DNA from: Epiperipatus broadwayi
Taxonomy: Eukaryota > Onychophora > Udeonychophora > Euonychophora > Peripatidae
Direction of reading: 5' to 3'
Assembly (NCBI GenBank): GCA_028023455.1
Contig: JAQFVV010006200.1
Span: 2,162,738 to 2,226,737, forward strand
DNA: 64,000 nt
Made by a program: the position numbers and the translations under genes. Below are positions 44,820-57,304 of this stretch, piece by piece. Under the pieces are notes generated by a model. It ran no database searches. It worked only from the letters and a program-made list of their open reading frames with translations, and was not told where the DNA came from. Positions within the stretch are counted from its first letter, which is position 1. Each line of letters opens with the position of its first letter.

Positions 44820-44985
44820 AGAGACTTATACTCAGACTTTCAAACTCCCTACATCTATTCAATCCATCTATGTATATTGGAGATTTATCTTTTATACATG
44901 CATATGAACATGTGTATCAGTTGTATAAGATGGATGGGTTAGCTATATGGAGTTTGAAAGTCTGAGTTCAAGTCCCTAATAATAT
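44820..44985. repeat. Repeat family A copy A3, short palindrome
   Basis: 'actcagactttcaaactcc' at 44830-44848 mirrors 'ggagtttgaaagtctgagt' at 44939-44957, with 'cccatcc' and 'gatggatggg' further in. The right end has the B-box-like 'gagttcaagtcc'. The centre (about 60 bp) keeps 'tttatcttttatacatg' of the family. Confidence 0.75.
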
Positions 44986-47900
44986 ATATTATAAAATATA
45001 CACAATAAGAAGCAAACAGCAGATTGAAGTATTTTACTTTATTGATATATGATAACTTTAATAAAAATATTTTTAATAATATTTGGATAACAATGACAAA
45101 TTTATTATATTGCATTGAATAAGTTATTCAGGATGTGGGGGGGGTGTACTTTAGCTACTGCAAATGCTTTTGAATACTATCATGCTATTGGCAGCAAACA
45201 TTATACTGCTATGAATTTAATTTAAAAATTGCTTTCATTAGAATAAAGTATTGCAGAAGTAATACCAATGTCTTTAGATTACTGTCACAATATGGCGGCA
45301 GTCAATAATGAAATTTATTAACACGGTATTGATTCAATTTAAAAATTGCTTTCACTTATACTTACGTGAGACAAAGATATAATAGGGTGAGATCAGGGCA
45401 CAGCTTTTTAAAAGAAGCAAATACCTAACATTTAGTGGCTAGATAGAATAAATAAACGTTTGATTTTGTTATATTTTTTGAAAAAAATGTTTCTCTTGCA
45501 TATGTGAAGTGTTTGGCATTGAATGAGTAAAGTTAATTGTTTTTAATATATTTCTAATTCCAAAAAATATGATTATTTTTTTAATAAAAAAGATGAAAAA
45601 AAATTAATTAAAAAAACTATCCATGTGGAAAATTTTTGTATTATGATAGTGACTTGTCAATAATAGATTTAAAAAATGACAATTTAAAAAACAATAAAAT
45701 CATAAAAACAAAAAATGTACTCCTATAGCATTGATTTTGAAATGAAATACTGTATAATAAAGTAGATAATGAGCACTAAATGTGTAAACAATGGCTCAAA
45801 GTTCACTATATATATATATATATTCTTCTATTAGAACACTTTTCAAGTCAATATTATATAAGTAGTTTGGTCACTACAAGCCTCCAGTTCATTTTATTAT
45901 AACTGATGAAAAAATAACCAATCTTGGAAAAAGAATACAAAACAATTTCAGCTAAAATAATCAATATTGGATGTGATTATATTAAATGGACTAGCATTCA
46001 TACATCTTTAAACTCAATATTAAAGAGTGAAGTGATGTCAATGTCATTAACTAATACTTGCATTCTGTTATGAACATTCAAGCAAGGAGAATACCCATTA
46101 TCATGAAAGAAAAAATGTATTGGATTTACACAACTTTAACTGAATGTATATGATAGACTAGTTTATATTATTGTTCATATTTTTATGTATACACTTTTTG
46201 ATATAAACTTGCTCACATTCAAGATAGAATACCATCTTGACCAAGAAGATATTTAAAAAAATAGCATGTTTTTTTAATGATTTTCTTGTAACCTAGCTGC
46301 ATTTTAAACAGAGTATGGCATTATGTCTACTCTGACTGAAGTGGTTAAATTTTATTATCATTAAACTTAAAAATGTAAAAGACTAAAATACAGTAGTCAA
46401 AAAAAAAAAACCATGATCTTTAACGCAAATACATTGTGTTAATATTCTTGATGCAAATATAATAAGGTTAAATGTTGTGTTCTTATATATTTATCTTGCC
46501 ATAAAACCAATTATTTTTGAACACATTGCCAGAATTATGTCAGTTAAGTATCATTCGCTTAAAATTTTTAATTGTGTTATAAATGTTTTCAATAGAAAAA
46601 GTGATTTCGGGTATCCTTTATTTTATATACAATGGCAAAAAAACAACAACAGTTCAATAGATATCAAAAAAAAAAAAAGTTGTTTTCATAAAAGCACAAA
46701 GTATATATTATATATTCGTAATTGTAATTTTAATTGTTAAATATTAAAAGGTTTTATATATATATACATTTTTTTAAAGGACTGCAAATAAAAAGATTCT
46801 TCTACTCTGCTCTTTTGCTGGATATCATACACTCCTATGGCCTTATATTTTATCTAAATAATCTTGTGGGTTAGAATAGTAGAAGAGTAATGGATTTGAA
46901 AGCTAAAGATCCCTGGATTAAGGTCCAGTTGAATCACTTTGACTCTTGAAATCTCATCATCTTTCGATTCCCATTCTACGTTTTCAAGTAGACAATATAT
47001 ATATATTATTTTATTCACTTTAACTATTATTAATTTGTTGTAAATATCTATTTTCTATTAACGTGGTATTTATGTTTTTATTTTGGTAATATCTATTATA
47101 TCTTTATATTACTATTAATACCATTTGGCATGAAATTTATATAAAAAACAAAACTCTTGAAGTTCTACTTTTATCATATTCTAATGTCCTGTTTATCTTT
47201 TTCCTTCTCCAATCGCTCTTTCTCTTCATCTTTAAAATAGAATATATTTATAGACAAATCGTTCTATCTCCTGACAGAGAAATTCTATTCTAGCATTTAG
47301 ATCTAATATTGTGAAATGTTTATAAATCAGGTGACTCGAATAATTCAACTCTTAAGTTTTAAATAGAATTGTTTTAGCATCCTTTCAGTATTTATCATTA
47401 ATTAGTAAAAATAGCGTTTTGGAAAAAGAATAGTATTCTCAAAATAATCTAGATGTGTTAATTTCATTTTGTCATGAAATTGATTACCAAATATTGCATT
47501 ATATAATTTTAACATTTGCTTACTTTTTTTATTTTTAAATCCGAAGTCTTTTTTTTTACTCGTAATAAATTCTAAGGGGAGAAAAAAGACGACTAAATAA
47601 AAATGAAAAGCAACCGAGAAGTTAAATGATTTTTTTTTTTTTGACATTTCAATACCATTTTTAATGACGCAGATCCTTGAATTACATGTCATGGTTCAAT
47701 TAAAAAAAGAGTAAGTCTAAAGGAAAAATCACACACCCTCCTGGAAGTGTGGTTTACAATACAATGCTCATTTAGCTGATCATAACTAACATTAGAAAAG
47801 TGTGAAAGCTTTGTTCTACTTAGTAACATCTGTATTCATATCTCTTAATATATTTCACTCTCTGACTTCTCTCCCACCTACTATCAAAACAGTTCTCATG

Positions 47901-48144
47901 GAGTGTTTTTATCACGCCTGTCTTCTGACATATCACTAAACAGCAAATTGACTTAATTATATTGTATATATAAATAAACAAATAGTAATAATAACAATGC
48001 CTAATAATTTTTATATTATTCAGATAGATTCGTTTTAAACATGTAATAAATAAAAATTTTAGATATATCTTTTAGATTATAAAATTTTGTAGTTAGATTT
48101 ATAGATACCTCTAATGCATGTCTTCTCTTATTATTAAACGTCGT
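44986..48144. other. AT-rich stretch, no recognisable gene
   Basis: No gene recognised. A segment at 46870-46985 has tRNA-like words ('agtagaagagtaatggatttg', 'ggattaaggtccagt') that may be an old tRNA-derived repeat. G-rich run at 45134-45144. Confidence 0.45.
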
Positions 48145-48300
48145 TAAAACAGGCAAAACTCTCTATACGTATTGCCACACACAGCAAGCTAGAGTAATCA
48201 ATGGATGCCAGAAGGCATCCATTGAATGCGTATAATGAGTTTTGCCTGTTTTAACAACAGTTATACACAAGTATAAGAAGTGATGGTCATAAGATGTTTA
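48145..48300. repeat. Repeat family B copy B5, minimal palindrome
   Basis: 'aaaacaggcaaaactct' at 48147-48163 mirrors 'gagttttgcctgtttt' at 48237-48252. The centre has 'atggatgccagaaggcatccat', itself a perfect short hairpin. The outward end runs to 'agtgatggtcataagatgttt'. Confidence 0.75.
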
Positions 48301-48547
48301 TTATTAAAAGTCACGAGTACATTATTTAACATTAAATGGCAATGCCTTAGATCACTATAACTGGATTTATACATATCATTGACTGGAAATGAAAAAAGGC
48401 CTCTAACTACATAAGATAGGTTACTAAAACATTTACTGATTGATCCAGAATATAAATAATCATAAGTACACTAAACATAAAAGAATGATCCATCTTTCAC
48501 TAATATTGAAGTCTACATCATATTATTATTAATAACTGAAACACAGG

Positions 48548-48805
48548 CTTATTATATACCTGTGTCTATATATGTAATATAGGGTATGTGAGCACAGACT
48601 TTCAGATGACCCATCACTCTCCACTCTATCTAATATCACTGATACACTCCAGCACATATATGCTGAAAAGATAAATAATCACCAATACACGTATTTCATG
48701 CTAAACCAGCAATCATCAGTTGGTCCAGATTATCATCTCTCACACATACTATAAGTGCTCAGATATATATTAAGATAGGCAAACTTCATACTTTAATGGA
48801 CAGGC
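48548..48805. repeat. Repeat family A copy A4, single orientation
   Basis: The fullest single copy: it matches window positions 1-225 and continues through 'ttaagataggcaaacttcat'. This copy shows that family A units exist without an inverted partner. Confidence 0.75.
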
Positions 48806-49744
48806 TCCAATCTACTACACACTCCAACTCTTCAACCATCCATCCAATTGAAATCTGATGATGGAATGCTTGTTGTATTTTCTCTTTTATAGTCAGTACA
48901 ATGACATTGGTCAACTATGATTAATCTTGAACAATTATCCTCTAATTAAGTACAAGTGAATACCCATTTGTCACCACTATAGAATGTTTAGTGACTTAAC
49001 TGTGGATTACCTATCTGAAAAAATAGTACTAAGCCTGTTTGCCATCTGCAAAATTTTCAAGGTTTACCCATGCTTAAGTTTGTAAACATGACAGTTGATT
49101 GTGTTAAATATTACAAAAGAAACCCTTTTCTTATTTATCATTGAGTGGCAATACTGCAAATAAGTGTCATTTACAAGAAAATCCAATCATTAAAAAATGA
49201 TTCATAGGAGTGTGATGTTTAGTATACAATGACTTTATTTTTGGCTTATATTTTAGTTTTTGGAGTTTGAAAAAAGATGTCACTATTATAACTTATTCAT
49301 TAAATGGCATTACCAATTGCTATTTAAAATCAATTTTCAGTTGATAGGTTTTACATTTAGATAGAAGAAACTGCTTGAGATTACAATGACCAAATCCAAG
49401 ATAATGATTTATTTCAATATTATAAGATTTTGAATTCAAGACATTATTTGATCAACTATATATGCTGAAATTCTTTCATTTTAGACATATTTGTTATTTA
49501 TGGGCTGATTACATGGAATTTTTTAAAATTAAGAATCATATGATTTCTCTCTCAAGCAAAATAATATTACCTTTAAATACTGTTACTTAGTCTAATATTA
49601 TTTTCTTGTATTCTGGATAAGATGAGATTAGTATGACAGTGAAACATACTACAGACTGACACTACAATAGTAAAAAAAATTCTATTCTTTATCATACTAT
49701 AGATGTGTTAGCTAAATATTTTTCTTTTAAAATAGTATATATAA
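48806..49744. other. AT-rich stretch, no recognisable gene
   Basis: Nothing assignable. Confidence 0.5.
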
Positions 49745-50060
49745 TTGGAGGGGATTTGAACACAGACTTTCAAGATCCCTTCTCCTATTCACTTCATCTT
49801 ATATAATCAATACATATGACCACATGCATGTGAAAAAGACAAATGATCTCCAATAAATATATTTCGTGCTGCACCAGCACTCATCAGTTGGTCCAGATCA
49901 TTTACCACACATATACAATCTGGACCAACTGATGAGTTCTAATTCTGCTTGAAATACATATATTGGAGATATGTATGTAGTCATATGTATTAGTTGTATA
50001 AAATGGAGTGGATAGCTGAAGGGAGGTTGAAAGTCTGTATTCAAATCTTCTGTAATTACA
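49745..50060. repeat. Repeat family A copy A5, palindromic
   Basis: The left arm (49750-~49909) and right arm (~49916-50055) are inverted. 'actgatgagtgctggtgcag'-type centre: 'catcagttggtccagat' at 49881-49897 mirrors 'atctggaccaactgatg' at 49917-49933. The outer ends mirror as 'ggatttgaacacagactttc' and 'gaaagtctgtattcaaatc'. The join is within the longest part of the family. Confidence 0.8.
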
Positions 50061-50096
50061 TCTAAAGTTCAGTATATATATTATACTCGCATTCAA

Positions 50097-50100
<4 letters not shown>

Positions 50101-50140
<40 letters not shown>
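50101..50140. repeat. (TA)n microsatellite, ~40 bp
   Basis: Uninterrupted alternating A and T at the edge of copy A5. Confidence 0.9.
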
Positions 50141-50142
<2 letters not shown>

Positions 50143-50254
50143 CTTGACATTGAATAAAAAAAATCTAACATTAATTAATACAATATTAAAACTATTTGCT
50201 CCATTTTAAAATAGATATGTAAATAATATAACTAGTTAGTTTTATTTTAAAAAA

Positions 50255-50946
50255 CAACTTTATTGGAAATATTCATGTTACATGAGTTAAGTAAGTCAAA
50301 GAGTCCAGGTAATCTTGGTACCTTATGCTGGAATTGTAGCACTACACGGCTGAATCATGGTGTAAATGTGGGTATTTTGAATTTGTCCAGGTGTCAAAGA
50401 AGAGCCATTCAGGAGCTAGCAATTTATCTCTTTGTTTTATCTTGGTGAGTAGCTCAAGGAAGGTCTGGCAGGCATTGACGTTTTCTTGTGTGAAGATGAG
50501 CTTACACCTGGTAAGCCAGATTGCAAAAGTGAGGAAGATGAACAATCTGATGAAGGAGACGGTGCTATTTTGATAGCATGCTTGATGAATGATATATTTT
50601 GTGTGTTGGTTGTGTTCCCTTTATAGATAAGGTGTGGAATGTTGCTGAAATAAGGGCAGGTGAGTAGTACATGCTGAATGTTTTTTTCGTCTGATGAGCA
50701 GATCTGGCAGAGGGTGTTAAGGTTTGAGAATCCTGTCTTGCACACCAGGAAGTGGTTAGTGGACAGAGAGAAGAGATTCAGATTTACAAGGAAGTCTATG
50801 TGTTGAGATTCCAAGTACCAGCTCTTGGCCTTTTTAATTAGCAGTTTGTTGTTTATGCCAAATTCTGCTTGGAGATGTACTTGACTGGGATAAATTAGCT
50901 TGTATATCTCCCAATAGGTTCTTTTGTTTTGTAACATTTGAGTCAT
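50255..50946 (-). pseudogene. LINE C-terminal region with zinc finger and 3' UTR
   Basis: On -, 169 codons are open (50946-50437) and contain NTLCQICSSDEKNIQHVLLT and then CPYF, a C-x2-C...H-x4-C finger of the kind that follows the RT in many non-LTR elements. A frameshift near 50545 leads to FLTFAIWLTRCKLIFTQE in the next frame, ending near 50342. A canonical AATAAA on - lies at 50264-50259 just before an A-rich end. The copy is strongly 5' truncated. Confidence 0.65.
50259..50264 (-). promoter_or_regulatory. Polyadenylation signal of the truncated LINE
   Basis: AATAAA on -, about 80 bases past the coding end and close to the A-rich 3' terminus. Confidence 0.45.
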
Positions 50947-51841
50947 TGGGTTTGCTAATTTTTGTCAGTTTTTATGTATAGCTCAATATAAAATGTAACA
51001 TTTTAAGTTGTTTGTTCTCATTTTTTCTTTAGGTGTTGCTGACCTGATATTAATAACACTAGCATGGGGAATAAACGTGATAATTTTTATATTCATGAGG
51101 TGATGCTCTAACCCAGTGGTATCCAATTGAAATTATTTACTGGACGAAACCAAAAATAAAAATACACTGTGAATTGCACATATTTATTTATAATAAAACA
51201 TTTACAATTATACAGTATTTTGTATGTATTTTAATGTAAAACTTGGTTTTCAATTTTTTTACTTAATTTTTTAATATAAACAGGTATTTTCAATATTGTA
51301 CAATGTAGTTAGTTTTTTACATTTTCATTGGTCAATCTATTATGAGTTTTACATTCAACAAAGTTCAATTATGAAAAAAAAGATTCACAAAGATTAGTGG
51401 TTACCATTACAGCTGTAATGTTCATCACCAATTTTTTAGATTAGGAAATTTATCATTACAGACTTTTTTTATATATAAAACTGAACTTTGTCATTGGTCT
51501 CAAACATATGCTTCAATTCAGAAGATGATTGGAAGTCTATTAACTCTATCTGCAAATTTGTTGCAGATGATTTCACAAATGGATATAAGAAAATCTTAAA
51601 TATATTTTCATAATTCTTTGAATATGAACATCTCTCCTAAATTCTCATAATAAATTAGTAATTTTGTGTGCTTATTTAGAAAAATGTTTTTTGTCACTAT
51701 TAAATTTATGTTATAATAGGAATTGGACTGTATTTTTTGATTTTAATTATGAATACTTTTATATTTTGATAACAATCTGTGATCAATTTGTTTTTACCTT
51801 GGAGCTGCTTATTAAGTTTTTTTAATTTTATTGTAATATCT

Positions 51842-52010
51842 GTCATCATCATCATTGCCAACCATTATCAATCCACTGCAGGATAAAGGTCTCTCCAAGT
51901 TTAATCCATCTTCTCTGATCTTTAGTTTCTCTTCTCCACATCACCCCTGCACATTTTATTTCATCCATCCATCTTACATGGGGTCACTTTCTGGGTCTTT
52001 TACAATCTCT
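51842..52010 (-). pseudogene. RTE LINE 3' end, 5' truncated, inserted in the hAT
   Basis: On -, the frame reads RWMDEIKCAGVMWRRETKDQ then GETFILQWIDNGW, ending in a GAT-rich tail (tcatcatcatcatt on + at 51843-51856). This is the conserved C-terminus of RTE-clade RTs. It lacks everything upstream, as expected for aborted reverse transcription. Confidence 0.75.
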
Positions 52011-52312
52011 TATAATATCTGTAATAATTCAGGAACATTCTGGTCATTTTCATTCATAAAAATTCAAATTTCTTCCCTCAAATTCCAAAATCTTTCTAAT
52101 CATTTTCCATAACTTAACCGTCAAATTTTGGCGTAAAAAAGCAAATCAATGTTTTTAGATTGCAATTCATGAAGATAATCTTGAAAATCACAATGCTTTG
52201 AAAAATCATTTTTATTGCATCACGTGGGTCATATTAAATACTTGTGCACATAAATTTTCAAGGTACAAAAAACAATAATAAATGAAAAGCTCCAAAGATT
52301 TTGAACTTTTTT

Positions 52313-52890
52313 TTATGGCTTCACATGCTCAAGAATTAATGTAACAGTTCCAACATTCTTGCTGATTATTGAAGCTGTGCCATCTGTGATGATCCCAATT
52401 AGATTTGCTAGTTTCATTCTATGGTCATGCATGCATTTTATGACAATTTCTCGTATATTTTTTATGGTAGCTGTATCTTTCAAACTCAATACATTAAGAA
52501 ATTTTTCAATCACATTCATTTCATTATCCACACCTCCAATAAAAATAGGAAGTTGGACAGTATCCTTCATATCTGTTGTTTCATCCAAAGCTATTGAGAA
52601 ATGCATAAACTTTTTAGAAACCATGTTTATCATTGAACAAATTTTATTTGAAATGTTATCAATTTTTCATGGTATAGCTTGACATGACAAGCTGATTTGA
52701 CTGAAAATCTTGACTTTTTCTAGAACAATTTTTTGACTGCAGTGATAATGCATTCTTTAACATATTCACCATCTGAAAATGATGTAATTTTTTCCCCTAC
52801 AATATGTGATAGATACTTGCATACTGGCACTAATGATGGTGTTTGATTAAACTGCTTATGAAATATGTTTTGTTCTGCAGTCAGACTTAC
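52313..52890 (-). pseudogene. hAT transposase core (GTF2IRD2-like family)
   Basis: On -, starting near 52890: VSLTAEQNIFHKQFNQTPSL, then ITSFSDGEYVKECIITAVKK. After a stop come SIALDETTDMKDTVQLPIFI and ANLIGIITDGTASIISKNVG (52360-52590). 'ALDE(S/T)TD..DTAQL.IFI.GV' with 'TDGA..M' is the hAT RNase-H fold containing the first two catalytic Asp. Similar proteins became GTF2IRD2/ZBED-type domesticated genes in vertebrates. Here it is cut short at 52313 and has stops. Confidence 0.8.
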
Positions 52891-52906
52891 CTTAAGTATC
52901 TGTAAT
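52891..52906. repeat. Left flanking direct repeat of the palindrome in the hAT
   Basis: cttaagtatctgtaat, matched by cttaagtatttgtaat at 53141-53156 (15 of 16). Removing one copy and the insert restores the hAT reading direction from BED finger to core. Confidence 0.7.
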
Positions 52907-53140
52907 ACATTAAAGATCAGCCTTTCAAGCTATTGGGCATGCACTTTTTATGAGTGTTAATAATAAATGAATACTTTCACTCTCAACACAAGATATATTA
53001 TTTATGAAAGAATATATATAAGCATTTGGGTTTGAAAGAATAAGTGGATTCATTTTATTCTTTCATAAATACTATATCTTGTGTTGGGAGTGAAAGTATT
53101 TATTTATTATTAACACTCGTAAAAAGCGCATGCACAATAG
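52907..53140. mobile_element. Palindromic 234-bp insertion inside the hAT
   Basis: Arms mirror each other: 'agtgttaataataaat' at 52954-52969 against 'atttattattaacact' at 53102-53117, and 'ctcaacacaagatat' against 'atatcttgtgttgg'. 'gcatgca' occurs near each tip. The centre (about 40 bp) is unpaired. The 16-bp flanking repeat resembles a retroposon target duplication more than that of a hAT, mariner or Mutator MITE. Confidence 0.75.
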
Positions 53141-53156
53141 CTTAAGTATTTGTAAT
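53141..53156. repeat. Right flanking direct repeat of the palindrome in the hAT
   Basis: Second copy of the 16-mer at 52891-52906, with one C/T difference. Confidence 0.7.
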
Positions 53157-53371
53157 TTCACTTTCCGTTCATTGCTAGTATATTTTTTTAAATTATCATG
53201 TTATTGTCCATAATGTCTGTTCAAATTGTGTAATTTTAGTGTTGAAGTAAAGTCATGACAAATTAAACATATGGCTTTATCTTTCATCTGAACGAAAAAA
53301 TACAAATTTTTCCATTTGCTTTGAAATTGTCTGCTTTCATTTTAAAATTTTATTTTCTTCTTTTCAGACAT
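53157..53371 (-). pseudogene. hAT BED zinc finger (N-terminus of the transposase)
   Basis: ATG at 53371 on -, then MSEKKKIKF-stop, SRQFQSKWKNLYFFVQMKDK and AICLICHDFTSTLKLHNLNR followed by HYGQ-stop-H. This is a BED/THAP-like C-x2-C...H...H finger that binds element ends. Two internal stops. It connects across the palindromic insertion to the core. Confidence 0.7.
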
Positions 53372-55106
53372 AATGGATCCAAAGAACCTAATAAAAAATA
53401 AAAATTAATTAAAAATAAAATTTTACTCAATCACATAAAGTAAAATTACTTACCATTTATTTGGTTCAGTTTGTATTTGTTATTTCTTAACGTTTCATAT
53501 ACACGATATGTTCAAGCTACCAATAAAACAACAACTGTCTGGTAATTATAAATGTAACAATTATAAATTCAACACTTCCTTACTGTGTAAAATATAAACA
53601 CGGAATGATTCATTAGTGTTTGCACTTTTTAAAGTGGATAAATAAAAATAAAAAATGTCAGAATTTGATTCAATTAGCTTAAATAAGTTACGGCTCTTAC
53701 TGATCTCAAAGCTAAAGTACATGAAATTTGTTGAAAACATGGTGCATGCATATATATATATATGATATCAGATTTATATATAACTTACATATAAGATCAT
53801 ATATAGTGTAACTTCATGATTTGTAGATAATCAGAATAATAATTACTATTATAGAAGCAGTATTTTATTCTATTTACTTCACTACTGTTTCTTATTAAAA
53901 ATGACAAATAGCTAGAAACTAGTCTGTGAACATAGGACTGCCATCTAGCATAGACTGATTATTAAATCTTACAATAGTTGATTAAAAAGTAAAATAAATA
54001 AAATGAATTATTGCTTCTAAAATAGTTGTATAGTAACAGAGAAAGTTCAATAAAATTTTGATGTAGACCACTATCTTAATCAAAAAGTGAAAAATATCTA
54101 CAGTTATTATAAAATGGAATTAATTAAATCAAATAATTACTAACCTAACATCAGATCTATATGGTAATTTTTGAATTTCAGAATCTTAGATGATAATATA
54201 AATAAACTAAAGATAGATGTTAGATGTATGGTTTCAATTCAAAAGTTCTTATCTGATGAAAGTCATTATTCATAAACTAGTCTATGGAACTAGATATAGT
54301 TCTATTATTTAGTACCCATAAATTACACAAGCTTACTATAGATGGCTATAGCTGCTGAATCTGTGGCCGCAAATCCAGTTCTTTATTAAAGATAGTCAAT
54401 ACCCAAAATCCCATCTAGAGAAGATGATATAGCATTACTAGTTAGTGTCCATTATTCAAGATTATAATAGACAATTTTGATGTATAGATTGAATTACCAT
54501 TTCTAACACAAATATGGGAAATAAATAAATTATGTGGTGTTATGTTTGGAATGTTATTATTCCCTCTCCTCCAAGATATTTAATTTTCCTTTAGATATTT
54601 TTTCTTATTCTTATATCTCTTGAGGATGAGGGATTTTTTATGTAAACATCAGAAGTATTTCATGAATTACAAACTATTCATAATATTTTGTTAGAAAAAC
54701 TGCATCAGTGCTAGTTATATGTTTGATAATCTCTATCTTCATAACTGCATCTATGAAGAAACCAAATCTTTGGTTATTTAATTTATCTCAATTGTTTGAT
54801 GATTTATTTGGTTAATTAATAGTTGAGTATGAATGCTGAAATACTCAATTTAAATTGTAGAAAGTAGTTTAACTTTTATCCATTTCCACAAGTGATTTTC
54901 AAAATTGTGGAAAGTGGATTAAAGTTATTTTATATTGTCATCTTGACTTAATATATAAAAGTAAACCATGGTTTCAGATATATATTATTTTCCTCATGAG
55001 TAAGGAAGAATTTTTGCCAAAAGCAATTATACTTATCTTACTCTAGAGAAATCTACTGTAAGTTTTGAGTAATCAATGGTAACCAGATAAGTATAATGAT
55101 ATATAT
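53372..55106. other. AT-rich stretch with weak family B remnants
   Basis: Words such as 'agctagaaactagtctgtga' (53910-53929) and 'ctgatgaaagtcattattca' (54253-54272) resemble the body of family B. A third piece may lie at 54700-54780. No coding frame. Confidence 0.4.
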
Positions 55107-57304
55107 TGTAACAATCCGGAGAATGGCACTTAACGTAAACTGCACTACGGGGCGCCATCTAGGCATTTGAACCTAGAAAAATTTATAAAGTAGGCAGATA
55201 CATAAGTCAAAAAAAAAATTTTTTTTTTTAAATTTTGATTCCGGTCGTTAGCCCATGTCACTAGCTCAGTGGAATAGCAGAGATTAAATAATATAATATC
55301 TTATCTAATTATATTTCAAGATTAAAAAAATAAATAAAATAAGCCACTGCCAGTAATTAACACACAAACATTTATTTATTTCACATATATATAAGATTTA
55401 AAATTATTTTAGTATTAGTTTTACAGTTCAAAATTTAACCTACATTTTTAACTTTGATTTTTGACTTTAATTTACATTTAATTACTATTATATTCTAATT
55501 TTACATTTTAATTAAGTTCGCACAGATAAATTTATGAAAGCTTGTTTATAATGTTGAATATAGATCGGTTACATAGATTTCACGGTCAAAAACATTTCAA
55601 AAGAAACATAAACGATCAAAATACAAAATTATTGATTACTGACAATTGCGGAGGGAAATTTATATGTAACCCAATAGTATTCACCATAAGATACTTGCAT
55701 TGTCACCAATAACTTAAAAGACATCCGAATAAATACATTTTAGATACTCACCGTAAGGTATCATTATTTATCGAATGTCTATATATTTTGATCAAATATG
55801 AAAACCCAAAACATACTTAACCAATAACCAATCCATGCAAGCGTCTATAAACAACTTAAATTTAATGCATTTTTATTTAGGGTCAAGTATGAATAGACTA
55901 CATAGATTTGCATTTGAAAATAAAATATTCTATCCCTATTTATCCTTAGGCTAAAATTCGCAGTCAAACTGGCATCAATTCATCTGATATATCGATGTAT
56001 TCAATGTAATATGGAATACGACAGCACCAAAAAGATTAAGAGAAGGCATTGACCCTCATCAGATAGGAATATGACATCTATCAGACAAGAAGAGCAATAA
56101 AAAAAACTCCATAGAAAGGAACTGCGCTCTGCTTCTTATAATTCCTTCCATAGGCAAAACGGGAGAGTGCGGCGTATATATAAACGATTCTTCCAGTAGC
56201 GAATCTCCGACTACATCTACTAACTACATCAATATATCCAATCCATTGACCCAATTTAACAATGAAACAAATAACCTAAGATTACCCTCCCCTAATATAA
56301 CTTTACAAATCTATACAGCCATTCACGCCCGACTTAAGTTTAACATTGATATATTTTAATTTATCGGAAAACAGAAATCATAAATAAACTTTAAGAACAA
56401 AGTTAAATAAATGGAAATGATTTTAAATAAATAAATAACAAATATATCAAATAACATTATTAATGAAGAATTTAGTTTAGTCAGATAGGATTATATTGCA
56501 ATCATTTAAATATAGAAAATTTTAATTTAATGTTCATTATTTATAAAGTTCTTACGGTTTTTAAAACGTCCTACTTTATTCGTTGCTTGCCATGAACGTA
56601 AATTCCCACACTGTCCTAAAGAGGTTAATATTCTGAAGGCCGATTTATTTATCCATCCGGAGATTTTTGCTTTAACTAGTCCTCAATGTAGAAAACGATA
56701 GTTCATTTCTCCTTTTCTTTAACAGCTGACAGAATTGACAGTGCGTCTGTCAATTCCATCACCTCCAACTCCGTACTACTACATATAGTCACATCGTAAT
56801 AATCAATAATCAATCACTAATTAATAATTTCCAAATTTTCCTTTTATACGTATTCGAAGGATTGACTTGGCATTATGTCATCGATGTGATGATCCTTTCG
56901 CTGAGGTCCGATTTCCCGATGGATTTCTTTCATTGGCTATTTGTTTCTATTGTTCGTATCTGACCGATGTTTTTACATTTAAATGCCCAAGGCTGGTTTA
57001 CATTTAACTAATTAACAATCATTTCCATTTCTGATTAATTAACCTGTTTTCCAAATCAAATATATATTTTTATCTCCAAATCTTTTTAAGTTTTTGTTTT
57101 TAAAACACCTTTTCTATTTTTAATACAGTTTTATTTTAATAATTTTTTTTTATCTGTGCGATTTAATATATACGAGTTTAAGATGATATTTAATTTCAAT
57201 TTTTAATTCTAAAAGAAAATTTTTAAATGCGAACTTTTTAATTTACTTTCATGTTTAATAAATAAAAAACAACAGCAATGTAACGAACGTCTGTGCTCGT
57301 TACA
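55107..57304. mobile_element. Probable solo LTR, 2.2 kb
   Basis: Begins TGTAAC at 55107 and ends GTTACA at 57304, flanked by the 4-mer atat on each side (weak, since the surroundings are TA-rich). The last 26 bases, tgtaacgaacgtctgtgctc then gttaca, have 8-bp inverted tips. No ORF over its length, CpG content above its neighbours, and a TATA box at 56175 followed by a less AT-rich 5' UTR-like block. This suits a long LTR left after recombination. An unrecognised non-autonomous element is the main alternative. An A-box-like ctagctcagtggaatagcag at 55261-55280 lies inside. Confidence 0.5.
56175..56184 (+). promoter_or_regulatory. TATA box within the putative LTR
   Basis: tatatataaa preceded by the G/C-containing block 'gggagagtgcggcg' and followed by non-AT sequence. 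If the element is an LTR read on +, this would mark the end of U3. No initiator can be proven. Confidence 0.4.

Larger units (their letters stand above)
51114..53371 (-). mobile_element. hAT-type DNA transposon, decayed, with two insertions
   Basis: Contains a BED zinc finger and a hAT transposase core on -. A hAT-like terminus cagtggtatccaattg begins at 51114. The matching right terminus was not found, so the extent on that side is only the coding start. An RTE tail (51842-52010) and a palindromic insertion (52907-53140) lie inside. Confidence 0.65.
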
